A DNA stretch of 64,000 bases from the NCBI RefSeq assembly GCF_026012015.1, contig NZ_BRXR01000001.1, positions 1,024,001 through 1,088,000 of the forward strand. The letters are read 5' to 3'. Made by a program: the position numbers and the translations under genes. The notes under the pieces are model-generated. The model had not been told where the DNA came from. It searched no databases and was given only the letters and a program-made list of their open reading frames with translations. Below are positions 53,430 to 62,255 of the stretch, in pieces. Source of the stretch: Clostridium omnivorum (GTDB lineage Bacteria; Bacillota; Clostridia; Clostridiales; Clostridiaceae). How positions within the stretch are numbered: the stretch's first letter is position 1; each line of letters begins with the position of its first letter.

Positions 53430-54929
53430 TTAAACGACCTCCTTCCAGTATTTCTTAAGAATTTCATTTGCCTTTTTATATCCTTGAATATAATTTGGGC
53501 TAAATCCACACAATCCAACAAATCCACCTGCAAATTCTAAGTTAGACATAAGTGATTGATTTGGATAGAAAAATCCTGTAGATGCTAAATCTTGCTCATA
53601 CCCATAAACACATCCTTCTGGAGTATTTAGATATCTCATATGAGTTAATGGTGTAGCAACTGAAATTTCTTCAATATGTGATCTAAAGCCAGGATAATTT
53701 TCTTCAATACGTTCAATTATATCATTTGCACACTCATACTTTGTTTCATGATATTTTTCTGGGGATAGTTCAACCCATGGCTTACCATACTTTATACATC
53801 CTGCAGTAATAATACTTGTACCTTTAGGTGACACTGTTGGATCGTCTATTGTATAGCAGGTGAAAACTACTGGATCATCGCTAATTTCCAAAACACTTGC
53901 CTTTGCAAAATCCTTGTTAACATCTGCAGATTTATAGAATATGTTCATAGATTCTTTTATACCCACTTCTTCAGGTGGACAGTCAAGTCCTATAAAGCAT
54001 GTAACTGCAGATATACTTGGTTTAAAATTACTTAAATAATTAACTGCCTCTTCAGGCACATCCTCAGAATCCATTAAATCAAAATATGTTGCAGTTGGAC
54101 TAATGTTAGAAACTATGACATCAGCTGTTAGTTCTTCATTATTTTCTGTAATAACTCCTACTGCTTTACCGTCTTTTACAATAATCTTCTTTACTCCGCA
54201 ATTAAATATTACTTCTCCATTGTTATTTCTAATTACTTCAGCAAGTGCCTGAGAGATAACCTGTGATCCACCTTTTAAATACTTTGGCTTAAAGTGCATA
54301 TAAACTGATATATTGCCAGCTAATATAATAAAAGGGAATATTGCAGGTGGTGTTCCCATAAATGACCAATATGCATTAAGACATAATTGAAGCTCTTTGT
54401 CTGTAAAAAATTCATCTAAAACTTCCTGAGCATTTTTCAATGCGTATTTAAAGTATGTAGGAAATTTTTCTTTTGTTATTTGCTCTTCTGGCATATTTGG
54501 AATTTGATTTGCTTCATTAAATAGTGTGAAGACCAAATTATAAAAACTCTTTATTTCTTCTGTATATTGTGGAAACCTTTTAGATAAATATGCTATTGCT
54601 TGTCCAAAATCTGTAGGCATTGTCACATCTATTTTTCCAGGAAGAACAACTCTATATAAATTATCCAATGTGAACATATCCAGTTGATCCATTATTCCTA
54701 ATTCCTCGAAGATCATTCTTGTTGGACCTGGATTTTCTTTTGTTCCAACTGAGCTCAATTGGTGCAGTGCAACTTCAAACTCAAATCTTCCGCGTCTAAA
54801 GCTTGTACCACAACCACCAGGAATATTGTGTCTTTCAAGTAAGCATACCTTCTTGCCCTTTTTAGCAAGTGTTGCCCCGGTAGATAACCCACCATTTCCG
54901 CCACCTATAACGATTACGTCATAATGCAT
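53430..54929 (-). CDS. Phytoene-desaturase-like FAD oxidoreductase
   Basis: 499 residues. N-terminal Rossmann FAD motif DVIVIGGGNGGLSTGATLAKKG and a second FAD region near the C-terminus (AGGFVGLCGFSPNYIQGYKKA). The family includes phytoene desaturases, carotenoid isomerases and retinol saturase, and acts on hydrophobic polyene or lipid substrates. No carotenoid genes accompany it. It follows the membrane protein and precedes a reductase by two bases, so a reduced-flavin saturase or isomerase reaction on a membrane lipid is plausible but unproven. GGAGGAAT precedes the ATG. Confidence 0.88.
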   Translation of the reverse strand: MHYDVIVIGGGNGGLSTGATLAKKGKKVCLLERHNIPGGCGTSFRRGRFEFEVALHQLSSVGTKENPGPTRMIFEELGIMDQLDMFTLDNLYRVVLPGKIDVTMPTDFGQAIAYLSKRFPQYTEEIKSFYNLVFTLFNEANQIPNMPEEQITKEKFPTYFKYALKNAQEVLDEFFTDKELQLCLNAYWSFMGTPPAIFPFIILAGNISVYMHFKPKYLKGGSQVISQALAEVIRNNNGEVIFNCGVKKIIVKDGKAVGVITENNEELTADVIVSNISPTATYFDLMDSEDVPEEAVNYLSNFKPSISAVTCFIGLDCPPEEVGIKESMNIFYKSADVNKDFAKASVLEISDDPVVFTCYTIDDPTVSPKGTSIITAGCIKYGKPWVELSPEKYHETKYECANDIIERIEENYPGFRSHIEEISVATPLTHMRYLNTPEGCVYGYEQDLASTGFFYPNQSLMSNLEFAGGFVGLCGFSPNYIQGYKKANEILKKYWKEVV

Positions 54930-54971
54930 ATTTTATTCCTCCTCAAATTACGATACTTTTATAAATATCCA

Positions 54972-55895
54972 TTAAATATTTTCTTTTTTAATATCTTGAT
55001 AGGATTTAAGGTCTTTATAAAGATCTTCTTTAAATGGATTTCTCTTAGTTTTAATAATTGTATAAACTTCAAAAACTGCTACTGCAATATTAGAAGCAAG
55101 TGCAATAACACTTACGAACATATATGCTTTTGGATTATGTGTAGATGCAACCGCAAATTTACCTTCTGTAAAGACTTGTGGGACAGACATAACAACCATC
55201 ATCCAAATAGCCAGTGTCTGTGCACGATGCTGCAGCCAAGCACCTTTCTTTATGAAGAATGCAGGTATTGTGCAAGATAGAAGTAGTGCTAATCCGCCAT
55301 ATAAAGCACGATCTGTAACACAATTATATAGGTATGCAAAGTTCCATAAGTCATAAGCTATAATCCAAAACCACATCATATCTGGCCAGATCATATCCTT
55401 TTGTTTATCAGTACTTACAAAGATTCCAAACCATCCGCAAATAGTTAATATATTTAGAATACCTGCAATACCATTTAAAATATTCCAAGTACCACCCATA
55501 TAGGTCATACCGTTAATTACTTCATTCATTCCGCGAACTTCAAATTCACGAACAACAGCTTCAAGAATATTAATACTTAAAATAGCTGTAGGTAATATGT
55601 AATACCACTTCTTTCCTTGTATTTTCTTTGAAAAACGTAAGCCCATAAAAATTAGACAGCCAGCAAGTGCTGAATAAGTCTTTGCCCATTGAAACCAGTT
55701 AGCTGTAGATTGACCTGAATTTGGTCCAGAAGTTTTCGGCCAAACAAAGATAGTCAAAATGATTGGTAATACTACAAACATTACGATACCAGTTTTCTTG
55801 TTATAACGTCCAATCTCGTTAAAAAGCATTAACCCCCCTAACACTGCAAAAAACATTAACCAAGAGTACCATGGAATTGGTTGAAATAGAAACAT
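54972..55895 (-). CDS. Multipass membrane protein (probably DUF5692 family)
   Basis: 307 residues with about eight or nine membrane helices. Conserved-looking blocks include PWYSWLMFFAVLGGLMLFNEI, FVWPKTSGPNSGQSTANWFQWAKT, ILEAVVREFE, MIWPDMMWFWIIAYDLWNFAYLYNC and KKGAWLQHRAQTLAIWMM. From memory this is the DUF5692 family; I could not check. It leads the flavin/[2Fe-2S] operon with a 42-base gap. Two TetR operators lie in its leader. The distant copy at 2269 supports a common role with a divergent TetR. AAGGAGG precedes the ATG. Confidence 0.82.
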   Translation of the reverse strand: MFLFQPIPWYSWLMFFAVLGGLMLFNEIGRYNKKTGIVMFVVLPIILTIFVWPKTSGPNSGQSTANWFQWAKTYSALAGCLIFMGLRFSKKIQGKKWYYILPTAILSINILEAVVREFEVRGMNEVINGMTYMGGTWNILNGIAGILNILTICGWFGIFVSTDKQKDMIWPDMMWFWIIAYDLWNFAYLYNCVTDRALYGGLALLLSCTIPAFFIKKGAWLQHRAQTLAIWMMVVMSVPQVFTEGKFAVASTHNPKAYMFVSVIALASNIAVAVFEVYTIIKTKRNPFKEDLYKDLKSYQDIKKENI

Positions 55896-55920
55896 AAATA
55901 TTCCTCCTTAAATAATTTTA

Positions 55921-56009
55921 AAAACGTAACAAATGTTATATTTTCTGAAAACATAACATTTGTTACGTTTTCTTAATTTTATAATAATTGCTTGTTATAA
56001 TATTGTCAA
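55921..56009 (-). promoter_or_regulatory. Promoter and paired TetR operators
   Basis: On the minus strand TTGACA (56004-56009) and TATTAT (55981-55986) are 17 bases apart, predicted start near 55974. Two copies of a 19-bp element follow in inverted orientation (55921-55939 and 55953-55971), identical when one is complemented. Each is nearly palindromic (TAACA-N2-TGTTA). They lie about +4 to +22 and +36 to +54, fitting repressor blockade. Confidence 0.85.
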
Positions 56010-56140
56010 TAGAATTTTATATAATTTTTCCAAAAATAAAAGTGATTTCTTATATGGTTTCTTTTACTTACTTTTTTCTGTATAAGAATTGTGGTAAAAT
56101 GTTATGTAATACAAATGCTTTAAACACATTCGAGGTTAAT

Positions 56141-56758
56141 ATGAGAGAAAATGGTAAAAATAAGAGAAAACAAAAGATAATAAATGCTGCAATTGAGGTA
56201 ATTCAAGAGAAGAACGTAGAAGAAGCTACTGTGCGAGAAATTGCAGAAAAGGCTGGATTAACTACAGGTTCTATATACCATCATTATAAAAATAAGGATG
56301 AATTGCTTTACGATGTAATAAATCAATCTATTCATTTTGTTCATAAACTTTCAGTAATGAGTGAGTCAAAAATAAAGGATAAGAATCAGGTTTTATCTGA
56401 AGTAAAAAGTGAGGTAGCACTTCGTCTGTCAAAAACTGATGAGCAAAAGCTTCATATCTTATTACTAAGTGATGTAATTTCAAGAAATGATGAAATGAAT
56501 GAGAAGTACAAACAAAATTATGAAAGCATAATAAATAAAGTTGCAGATATGTTTTTTTATGCCTTTGGTATAGAAAATACAGAACTTAAAAAAAGTTTAT
56601 CTGCAATATTTATAGCAGCATTAGATGGAATTGCAATTCAAACAGCTTTAGGTGTTTTACCTGAAACTCAAGATAAATTTACTGAAATATTTAACAATTT
56701 CTTTTCCCAGAGTGTTCCAATGTTTTTGGAAAAAGGCATGGACTTAGAAAAGGAATAA
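56141..56758 (+). CDS. TetR/AcrR family transcriptional regulator
   Basis: 205 residues. Helix-turn-helix at about 28-52 (TVREIAEKAGLTTGSIYHHY) and a helical ligand domain. The ATG at 56141 follows CGAGGTTAAT; an open frame extends 51 codons upstream but runs through the promoter region. It is divergent from the membrane/flavin operon and its probable operators lie between. It resembles the TetR at 1450. The effector is unknown. Confidence 0.92.
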   Translation: MRENGKNKRKQKIINAAIEVIQEKNVEEATVREIAEKAGLTTGSIYHHYKNKDELLYDVINQSIHFVHKLSVMSESKIKDKNQVLSEVKSEVALRLSKTDEQKLHILLLSDVISRNDEMNEKYKQNYESIINKVADMFFYAFGIENTELKKSLSAIFIAALDGIAIQTALGVLPETQDKFTEIFNNFFSQSVPMFLEKGMDLEKE

Positions 56759-56784
56759 GAACTGCATCAGCTGATGCAGTTCTT
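56757..56784. terminator. Bidirectional terminator
   Basis: A perfect 28-bp palindrome, AAGAACTGCATCAG plus its complement, overlapping the stops of the convergent TetR and thioesterase genes, with T-runs on the plus strand. Confidence 0.85.
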
Positions 56785-57247
56785 ATTTTTTATATTTTGA
56801 TTTTATCTCTAAGTGCTTTTTCTCGCCAAGTTTATAAAGTTCCTCTTCCTCTTTAGTGGAAACCACTAATTCAGGTACTTTTGCAGGCTTATTATCCACC
56901 ATATGCACCATAGTAAAAAAAGCTGTTAACGCCGTATCAGGTTCCGAATAATTATCTAATTCGTGAACTCCAATGCTTACCATTACCTGCATTGAAGATT
57001 TACCTACATAACAAAGCTGGGCCACACAGGTTACAATATCACCTATATGTATAGCTTTATGAAATACAATCTCATCAACTCTTGCAGTTACAACGTCACC
57101 TTTTGCATGCTTAGCAGCTGCTATACCTGCGGTATTATCCATAATTTTCATTAGTTCTCCGCCATGTACATTCCCATGTGGATTACTATGAGAAGGCTCC
57201 ATTATTAGGCATGTTTCAGCTCTGGAAAAAGAAATGTTATTTGTCAT
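56783..57247 (-). CDS. Acyl-CoA thioesterase (hotdog fold)
   Basis: 154 residues. Single hotdog domain with the HGNVHGGELMKIMDNTAGIAA signature, then VTARVDEIVFHKAIHIGDIV, typical of the YciA/BFIT-type acyl-CoA hydrolases. It would hydrolyse CoA esters in the cytoplasm. The gene stands alone between terminators, so there is no context for its acyl substrate. Confidence 0.92.
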   Translation of the reverse strand: MTNNISFSRAETCLIMEPSHSNPHGNVHGGELMKIMDNTAGIAAAKHAKGDVVTARVDEIVFHKAIHIGDIVTCVAQLCYVGKSSMQVMVSIGVHELDNYSEPDTALTAFFTMVHMVDNKPAKVPELVVSTKEEEELYKLGEKKHLEIKSKYKK

Positions 57248-57287
57248 AAATATTGCTCCTTTACTACATAAAGTTTTACGAATACTT

Positions 57288-58172
57288 CTATTTTATCACA
57301 TTTAAATTTTTAATTTCTTCTATATTTTTAAGTAATATTACTAAGCATATAATTGCGATAATATTAAAGAATGGAAAGATAATTACTTCAGCTGCACCCA
57401 TACTAACACTATTTAAAGCCTGGTTTATAATCATAGCGGATATAGATGATAGCATAGTTATTCCCTTTATAATTATTACTGAGGATAGTAGATAACCAAA
57501 GGGTTTTCTTTTAATAAGCAGAATTCCTGATAAAAAAGCAGCAGGAACCACTATGCCTAGATCCATTCCTTGGATTACCAATGTTGTGTATTGCTCTAAT
57601 CCAACTGGAACCTTTCCTTGAAAAATTGATGGAGCAAGCTTACCAAGCCATAACATTCCTATAGTAAAAGCAATAAAAATTTGAAAACCGCCTAAAAACT
57701 TTACAGGGAGTTTCTTATGAAAATATGATTTTATGTTTTCCATATCAAAGGACATCATGCAAAGTATAAATGCATATAAGCTTAATGACATAAGTAAAAC
57801 ATAAATTATAAAAAGTCTGTTGTACATCCACAAAAATGTATATGACATATAGGTATAAAGGAAATACCCTAAAGTTCCTGTTAATAATATTCTTCCTCTA
57901 AATGACCCTTTGCATGCAAAATATAAAGATACTGCCAATAGCGGTATTCCCATAACAATAGTTACAAAATCCGAAGCTTTGCCTTGTGCTGCAATTGCTA
58001 CTGAGTCATTTTTATATATCCCAGAACCATATATTTTTACTACTTCATTATTTATGGTTTTAAATTCATGTACTCCTACTCCACCTATTGAAAATAGTCC
58101 AGCCATGCATGAGATTAAGGAAAATAAAACAATACATATTACAAGAATGCTAACAATCTTCCTGTATTTCAT
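57288..58172 (-). CDS. Multipass membrane protein, unknown
   Basis: 294 residues with about eight membrane helices and one extracytoplasmic loop near residues 28-65. No recognised motif. It follows a MarR gene by 14 bases in the same direction, so it is likely the target of that regulator. Similar MarR plus membrane-protein pairs exist, but I know no function. Confidence 0.75.
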   Translation of the reverse strand: MKYRKIVSILVICIVLFSLISCMAGLFSIGGVGVHEFKTINNEVVKIYGSGIYKNDSVAIAAQGKASDFVTIVMGIPLLAVSLYFACKGSFRGRILLTGTLGYFLYTYMSYTFLWMYNRLFIIYVLLMSLSLYAFILCMMSFDMENIKSYFHKKLPVKFLGGFQIFIAFTIGMLWLGKLAPSIFQGKVPVGLEQYTTLVIQGMDLGIVVPAAFLSGILLIKRKPFGYLLSSVIIIKGITMLSSISAMIINQALNSVSMGAAEVIIFPFFNIIAIICLVILLKNIEEIKNLNVIK

Positions 58173-58186
58173 AAAAACCCCTCCAA

Positions 58187-58654
58187 TTAATCAATATCTG
58201 CTTTTTCCAATTGATCCAAATTGAATTGTATTTTTTCAAGTACTTTTCTTACTTTTGAAATTTCCTCCTTATCAATATCTTTAAATATATTTTGGATAAA
58301 TTTTATACCTTTTGATTCTGCATTAGACCAAAGTGAAAGGCTCTCTTCAGTTAATCTCAGTCGAGTTGCTCTTGCATCCTTTTTATCTTTCTCTAAAGCC
58401 AGCAATCCTTTTTGCTCCAATTTAAGTGCAAGCTGCTTCACATTTTGGTGTGAACTACCCATCTCTCTTGCTGCTTCCTTAATTGTAGGTGGATAATCAA
58501 ATAAGCTGTCAAGAACTGCTGACAGCAACCACTGCTTAGATGTTACATCATATTCTTTTAGTTCCTTTTCCAATAAGGTATCCATCTTATTAGCAACTAC
58601 AAAAAGAGTTCCAAAAATAAATGTATAATCCTCCATATTATCAAACTTATCCAA
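58187..58654 (-). CDS. MarR family transcriptional regulator
   Basis: 155 residues: winged helix with PPTIKEAAREMGSSHQNVKQLALKLEQKG and the beta-wing DKKDARATRLRLT. It leads a two-gene operon with a membrane protein and probably controls it. No clear operator was identified; the 46-bp palindrome at 58783 is about 130 bases upstream. Confidence 0.9.
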   Translation of the reverse strand: MDKFDNMEDYTFIFGTLFVVANKMDTLLEKELKEYDVTSKQWLLSAVLDSLFDYPPTIKEAAREMGSSHQNVKQLALKLEQKGLLALEKDKKDARATRLRLTEESLSLWSNAESKGIKFIQNIFKDIDKEEISKVRKVLEKIQFNLDQLEKADID

Positions 58655-58782
58655 TTAGTAATACCTCCGTCTCCTGTGTTATAAATGCTCTCATTAAACC
58701 CTGTAAGTATTATTAACTAATATCTTATACACTACTTTCTTCTATTATTTTTTTAAAGTCTTTAGTTTACAACTAATAAAAC

Positions 58783-58828
58783 AGAATAGGTAATATATTA
58801 TCTATATAGATAATATATTACCTATTCT
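58783..58828. repeat. 46-bp perfect palindrome
   Basis: The 23-bp half starts AGAATAGGTAATATATTATC and is followed directly by its complement with no spacer. It stands 13 bases after the stop of the gene remnant 58841-59068, and its minus-strand tail is T-rich, so it could be that old gene's terminator. The 423-base gap 58655-59077 holds only these two features. Confidence 0.9.
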
Positions 58829-58840
58829 AAAAAATGTCAA

Positions 58841-59068
58841 TTAAAATATATATTCTATAGCGGGGGGACGTTTCCATTCATATGCTTCAACTGCTACATC
58901 CAAACTTGTAATAGGGCACCAGCATATAGAGCCTTCAATCACATCTCTTATTGGATTTTCCTTTTCATCACACTTTTTATAATTATGACAAAATTAATTA
59001 GTTTTATAAATTGCATTTAGCGTATATCTTGATAGGCGTTTTCTTACTTTATGGTCCAGGATATTATC
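58841..59068 (-). pseudogene. Gene remnant with an in-frame stop
   Basis: About 75 codons in one frame look coding-like. They read ILDHKVRKRLSRYTLNAIYKTN, then a stop, then FCHNYKKCDEKENPIRDVIEG, then SICWCPITSLDVAVEAYEW, then KRPPAIEYIF and a stop. There is no start codon in a sensible place and the 5-prime end abuts the stop of the TetR gene at 59078. I infer the C-terminal relic of an unrecognised gene, with cysteine pairs that could bind metal. Confidence 0.5.
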
Positions 59069-59077
59069 TTAAAGTTA

Positions 59078-59635
59078 TTACAGTAAATATTTTTTCACTC
59101 CATTTTCTGTAAGTTCAGCTATTAATTCTATAAGTCTTTCTGCCGGAAGCACTTTATTCTTCCTAAACCAATAACTCATAATCCCAATCATTGAAGAAAG
59201 AACATATTCTAAAACAAAATCAAATTCTACTGGATCTATATTATTATTATAAAAAGTTTGTCTAAGTGTAGGTTTTGTTGCATTTTTGAGTTTACTTGCA
59301 AATGAAGGATCTCCATTATCCCCAAGTAAAACAGAATAGTATTTACTATTATGCTCATATAATTTCATAAACATATTAAGAGGCATGCCTATATTTTCAT
59401 TTTGAAAATTAACTGGCGGTAATTCATCAATTCCTGGAATCAGTGATTGTTCTATTTGTTCAAGCACATCATAAACATCGGTAAAATACTCATAAAAAGT
59501 TCCTCTATTATAACCTGCCTTATTAGTAATTTCCTTTACAGTTATATTCTCAATTCTTTTTTCACAGTATAATGACCAAAAAGCATCTATTAAATTTTGC
59601 CTTGTCTGCGCTGTTACCTCTGGCTGTTTTTTCAT
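59078..59635 (-). CDS. TetR family transcriptional regulator
   Basis: 185 residues. N-terminal helix-turn-helix with ITVKEITNKAGYNRGTFYEYF at about 22-45, then a helical domain. It is divergent from the glycosyltransferase/MFS operon across 143 bases that hold palindromic CCAACA-type elements, its likely operators. The effector is probably a drug handled by that operon. Confidence 0.9.
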   Translation of the reverse strand: MKKQPEVTAQTRQNLIDAFWSLYCEKRIENITVKEITNKAGYNRGTFYEYFTDVYDVLEQIEQSLIPGIDELPPVNFQNENIGMPLNMFMKLYEHNSKYYSVLLGDNGDPSFASKLKNATKPTLRQTFYNNNIDPVEFDFVLEYVLSSMIGIMSYWFRKNKVLPAERLIELIAELTENGVKKYLL

Positions 59636-59677
59636 TTCAACCTTCTCCTTTCAATATGAAAACCTGACACTCAAAAT

Positions 59678-59753
59678 CCAACACTTAGACTTGTATTGTT
59701 GGTTGATGATAAATTACATCATCAGTATACTATAAACATACAACAAGTTGTTG
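59678..59753 (+). promoter_or_regulatory. Promoter and palindromes before the glycosyltransferase operon
   Basis: TTGATG (59703-59708) and TATACT (59726-59731) are 17 bases apart, predicted start near 59738. CAACAA-G-TTGTTG (59741-59753) lies just after the start, and CCAACA/TGTTGG (59678-59683, 59697-59702) just upstream. All are candidate sites for the TetR at 59078. Confidence 0.65.
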
Positions 59754-59778
59754 GATAATACAAGAGGAGGAATAAAAC

Positions 59779-61026
59779 ATGATTACAATTCTATGTTCAG
59801 GTTCCAGAGGAGATTTTCAACCATATATAGCTCTTGCACAGGAGCTTAAAAAATTAGGAAAAGATGTACGTATCACAGGTATGAGAGATTTTGAAAGTTT
59901 TATTAAAAGTTATGGCATAGATTTTTACCCAATACAGGCTGATTTTAAAACACTTAATGTTGATGAAAAAATGCTTAAACAAGCACAAACCGCTGACAAT
60001 CCATTTAAGATGTTATTAGCTTTTAACAAAATGAAAAAGTATGGCATTTCTATAGCCAATGAATTTTATTCAGCCTGCGTAGGCAATGAATTAGTCATAT
60101 ACCACCCAGGATGCACCCTAGGTTATTTTGCCGCAGAAAGATTAGGGATACCTTCTATTTTAGCTTCTCCATTCCCTATGCATAAAACAAAAGAGCAGAC
60201 TTCTGTTATTCAATATGGCAGAGTTAAAGCTACTCCACTTAAAAATATTATAAGCTATAGCATGTTACAAGGTATGTTATGGTTAGCCTCCAAGGATTCA
60301 GTAAAAGGTCTTTGGAAAAAGGAATTTGGTGGTGTTCCAAAAAACTTTGGCAAGCCTTATGAAAGGCATAAGGATGAAAAACATCCTGCTGTAGTTTCTT
60401 GTAGTAATTTTGTATTTAAAAGACCAAGTGATTGGAATGAAAATATTCATCAATATGGATATTGGTTTGTAGAAGAACAAACAGAGTATACTCCTTCAAA
60501 GGAATTATCTGACTTTTTAAATTCTGGAGATAAGCCTGTTTATATTGGTTTTGGAAGTGTTTTTCACGCTGATCAAAAAGAAACCTTATCCAAACTAATT
60601 ATAGATGCCCTTAACAAAAGCGGTAACCGTGGTATTATCTGTGGAATGGGTAAATTTGATAATCTTCCTAGAAATATAATAGCAATTGACAGCATCCCTC
60701 ATTCTTGGCTCTTTGAGAGAGTTGCTGCGGTATGTCATCACGGAGGATCCGGTACAACTTCTGCTGGATTTAAAGCTGGGGTTCCTAGTATTGTAATACC
60801 TTTTGCCAATGATCAACATGCTTGGGCTCATAGAGTTTATGATTTAGGTGTAGGTTCAAAACCTATTCCAATAAAGGAACTTACCTCTGGCAAACTTTCC
60901 GATGCAATTAACTATGTTCTTCAGGATAAAATTATAGAAAATGCAAAGATTTTAGGAAAAAATATTGCTACTGAAAACGGGGCTAGAGACTGCGCAAAAG
61001 TAATTGTAGACAGTCTTAGGAGGTAA
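59779..61026 (+). CDS. Glycosyltransferase, Gtf/UGT superfamily
   Basis: 415 residues, GT-B fold. N-terminal part opens with CSGSRGDFQPYIALAQELKKLG, as in sterol glucosyltransferase and antibiotic Gtf enzymes. The C-terminal nucleotide-sugar motif is HHGGSGTTSAGFKAGVPSIVIPFANDQ. Such enzymes can inactivate macrolide-like drugs or glycosylate lipids. It is two bases before an MFS pump under a TetR, which suggests modification and export of a toxic compound. GAGGAGG precedes the ATG. Confidence 0.9.
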   Translation: MITILCSGSRGDFQPYIALAQELKKLGKDVRITGMRDFESFIKSYGIDFYPIQADFKTLNVDEKMLKQAQTADNPFKMLLAFNKMKKYGISIANEFYSACVGNELVIYHPGCTLGYFAAERLGIPSILASPFPMHKTKEQTSVIQYGRVKATPLKNIISYSMLQGMLWLASKDSVKGLWKKEFGGVPKNFGKPYERHKDEKHPAVVSCSNFVFKRPSDWNENIHQYGYWFVEEQTEYTPSKELSDFLNSGDKPVYIGFGSVFHADQKETLSKLIIDALNKSGNRGIICGMGKFDNLPRNIIAIDSIPHSWLFERVAAVCHHGGSGTTSAGFKAGVPSIVIPFANDQHAWAHRVYDLGVGSKPIPIKELTSGKLSDAINYVLQDKIIENAKILGKNIATENGARDCAKVIVDSLRR

Positions 61027-61028
61027 CT

Positions 61029-62246
61029 ATGAAAAAATTAGAAAAGTGGCAAAAATCTTTCTTCACCATCTATATTGGGCAGGCATTTTCTCTATTGAGT
61101 TCAAGTGCAGTGCAATTTTCAATAATATGGTGGATAACAGTACAAACTGGTTCTGCAGTGGCTCTTACTATTGCAAGTGTTGTGGGCTTACTGCCCCAGG
61201 CAATCATAGGTCCTTTTGCTGGAGTTTTCATAGACAGGTATAATCGTAAACCTATAATGATATTAGCTGATAGTGCTGTTGCCCTTTCTAGTCTTGTACT
61301 AGGAATATCCTTCTTTTTCGGCACTCCTTCATTAATATTTATTTATGTTATATTGTTTACTAGAGCCTTGGGGGAAACTTTCCACAAACCTGCTATGCAG
61401 GCAGCAATCCCTCAATTAGTTCCAGAGAATGAACTTACTAAAGCAGGTGGTGTTGGACAAATGATTCAATCTGCCTGTTCCATGGTAGGTCCAATGCTTG
61501 GTGCTTTCTTAATGAGCATTACAACTCTGCAGTATGCGATGTTTGTAGATATTATAGGTGCTTCATTCGCTGTTTTAACTCTTTCTTCAGTTAAACTAGT
61601 TAAGCACAAAGTAAGTTCTCAAAGTAAGTTAACCGTTATTGAAGATATGAAACTTGGTTTGAAGGCTATAAAAGCAAATAAAGCTTTAGTAAGAGTATCC
61701 ATACCCGTACTTCTCTCAACCATTGTTTTTGTACCTCTTGGTACTCTTCTACCCTTAATGGTTAAGGTTTACTTTAACGGTACTGCTTGGTCTAATGGCA
61801 TTGTACAAACCCTATTCTCCAGTGGCATGCTTATATCTGCAATGATAATAAGTGTTACAGGCGGGCTTAAAAAACAATTTCTAATGATATCAATAGGTAT
61901 ACTTTCATTAGGTATATGTTCATTAATTGAGGGCTTGCTTCCTTCTAATGCATTTTTAATATTCTGCATAGTTGTTTTTATAATGGGAACAACAGGTATG
62001 TTGACCAACATCCCTTTTACCGCCTATGTTCAAAGAACAATACCTCAAGAGAATTTAGGAAAAGTGCTTTCTCTTATAACTAGTGTTATGAGCTTTGCTG
62101 CCCCTGTAGGCATGTTTATTGCAGGTCCTATATCTGATATTATCGGAATAAGTAACTGGATGATTCTTGCAGGAACACTTATGCTTATAGTCGGAACTTT
62201 GTGCTATCTTTTAACCAGACGCTTTGACAAGTTAGCTATAGGTTAG
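61029..62246 (+). CDS. MFS transporter
   Basis: 405 residues, about 12 membrane helices. Contains the loop motif DRYNRKPIMI and a second-half pattern of the DHA3 (MefA/MacB-type macrolide) group, with AVQFSIIWWITVQTG at the start. It follows the glycosyltransferase by two bases. Export of the same compound that the transferase modifies is inferred. A GGAGGTAACT site precedes the ATG. Confidence 0.9.
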   Translation: MKKLEKWQKSFFTIYIGQAFSLLSSSAVQFSIIWWITVQTGSAVALTIASVVGLLPQAIIGPFAGVFIDRYNRKPIMILADSAVALSSLVLGISFFFGTPSLIFIYVILFTRALGETFHKPAMQAAIPQLVPENELTKAGGVGQMIQSACSMVGPMLGAFLMSITTLQYAMFVDIIGASFAVLTLSSVKLVKHKVSSQSKLTVIEDMKLGLKAIKANKALVRVSIPVLLSTIVFVPLGTLLPLMVKVYFNGTAWSNGIVQTLFSSGMLISAMIISVTGGLKKQFLMISIGILSLGICSLIEGLLPSNAFLIFCIVVFIMGTTGMLTNIPFTAYVQRTIPQENLGKVLSLITSVMSFAAPVGMFIAGPISDIIGISNWMILAGTLMLIVGTLCYLLTRRFDKLAIG

Positions 62247-62255
62247 GTGATAGTT

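Noticed and set aside
55988-56140. Longer TetR protein starting at 55988
   Set aside because: The extra 51 codons cover the promoter region and do not resemble a TetR N-terminus; a good ribosome site precedes 56141.
58783-58828. Terminal inverted repeat of an insertion sequence
   Set aside because: No transposase, no second copy nearby and no target-site duplication were found.
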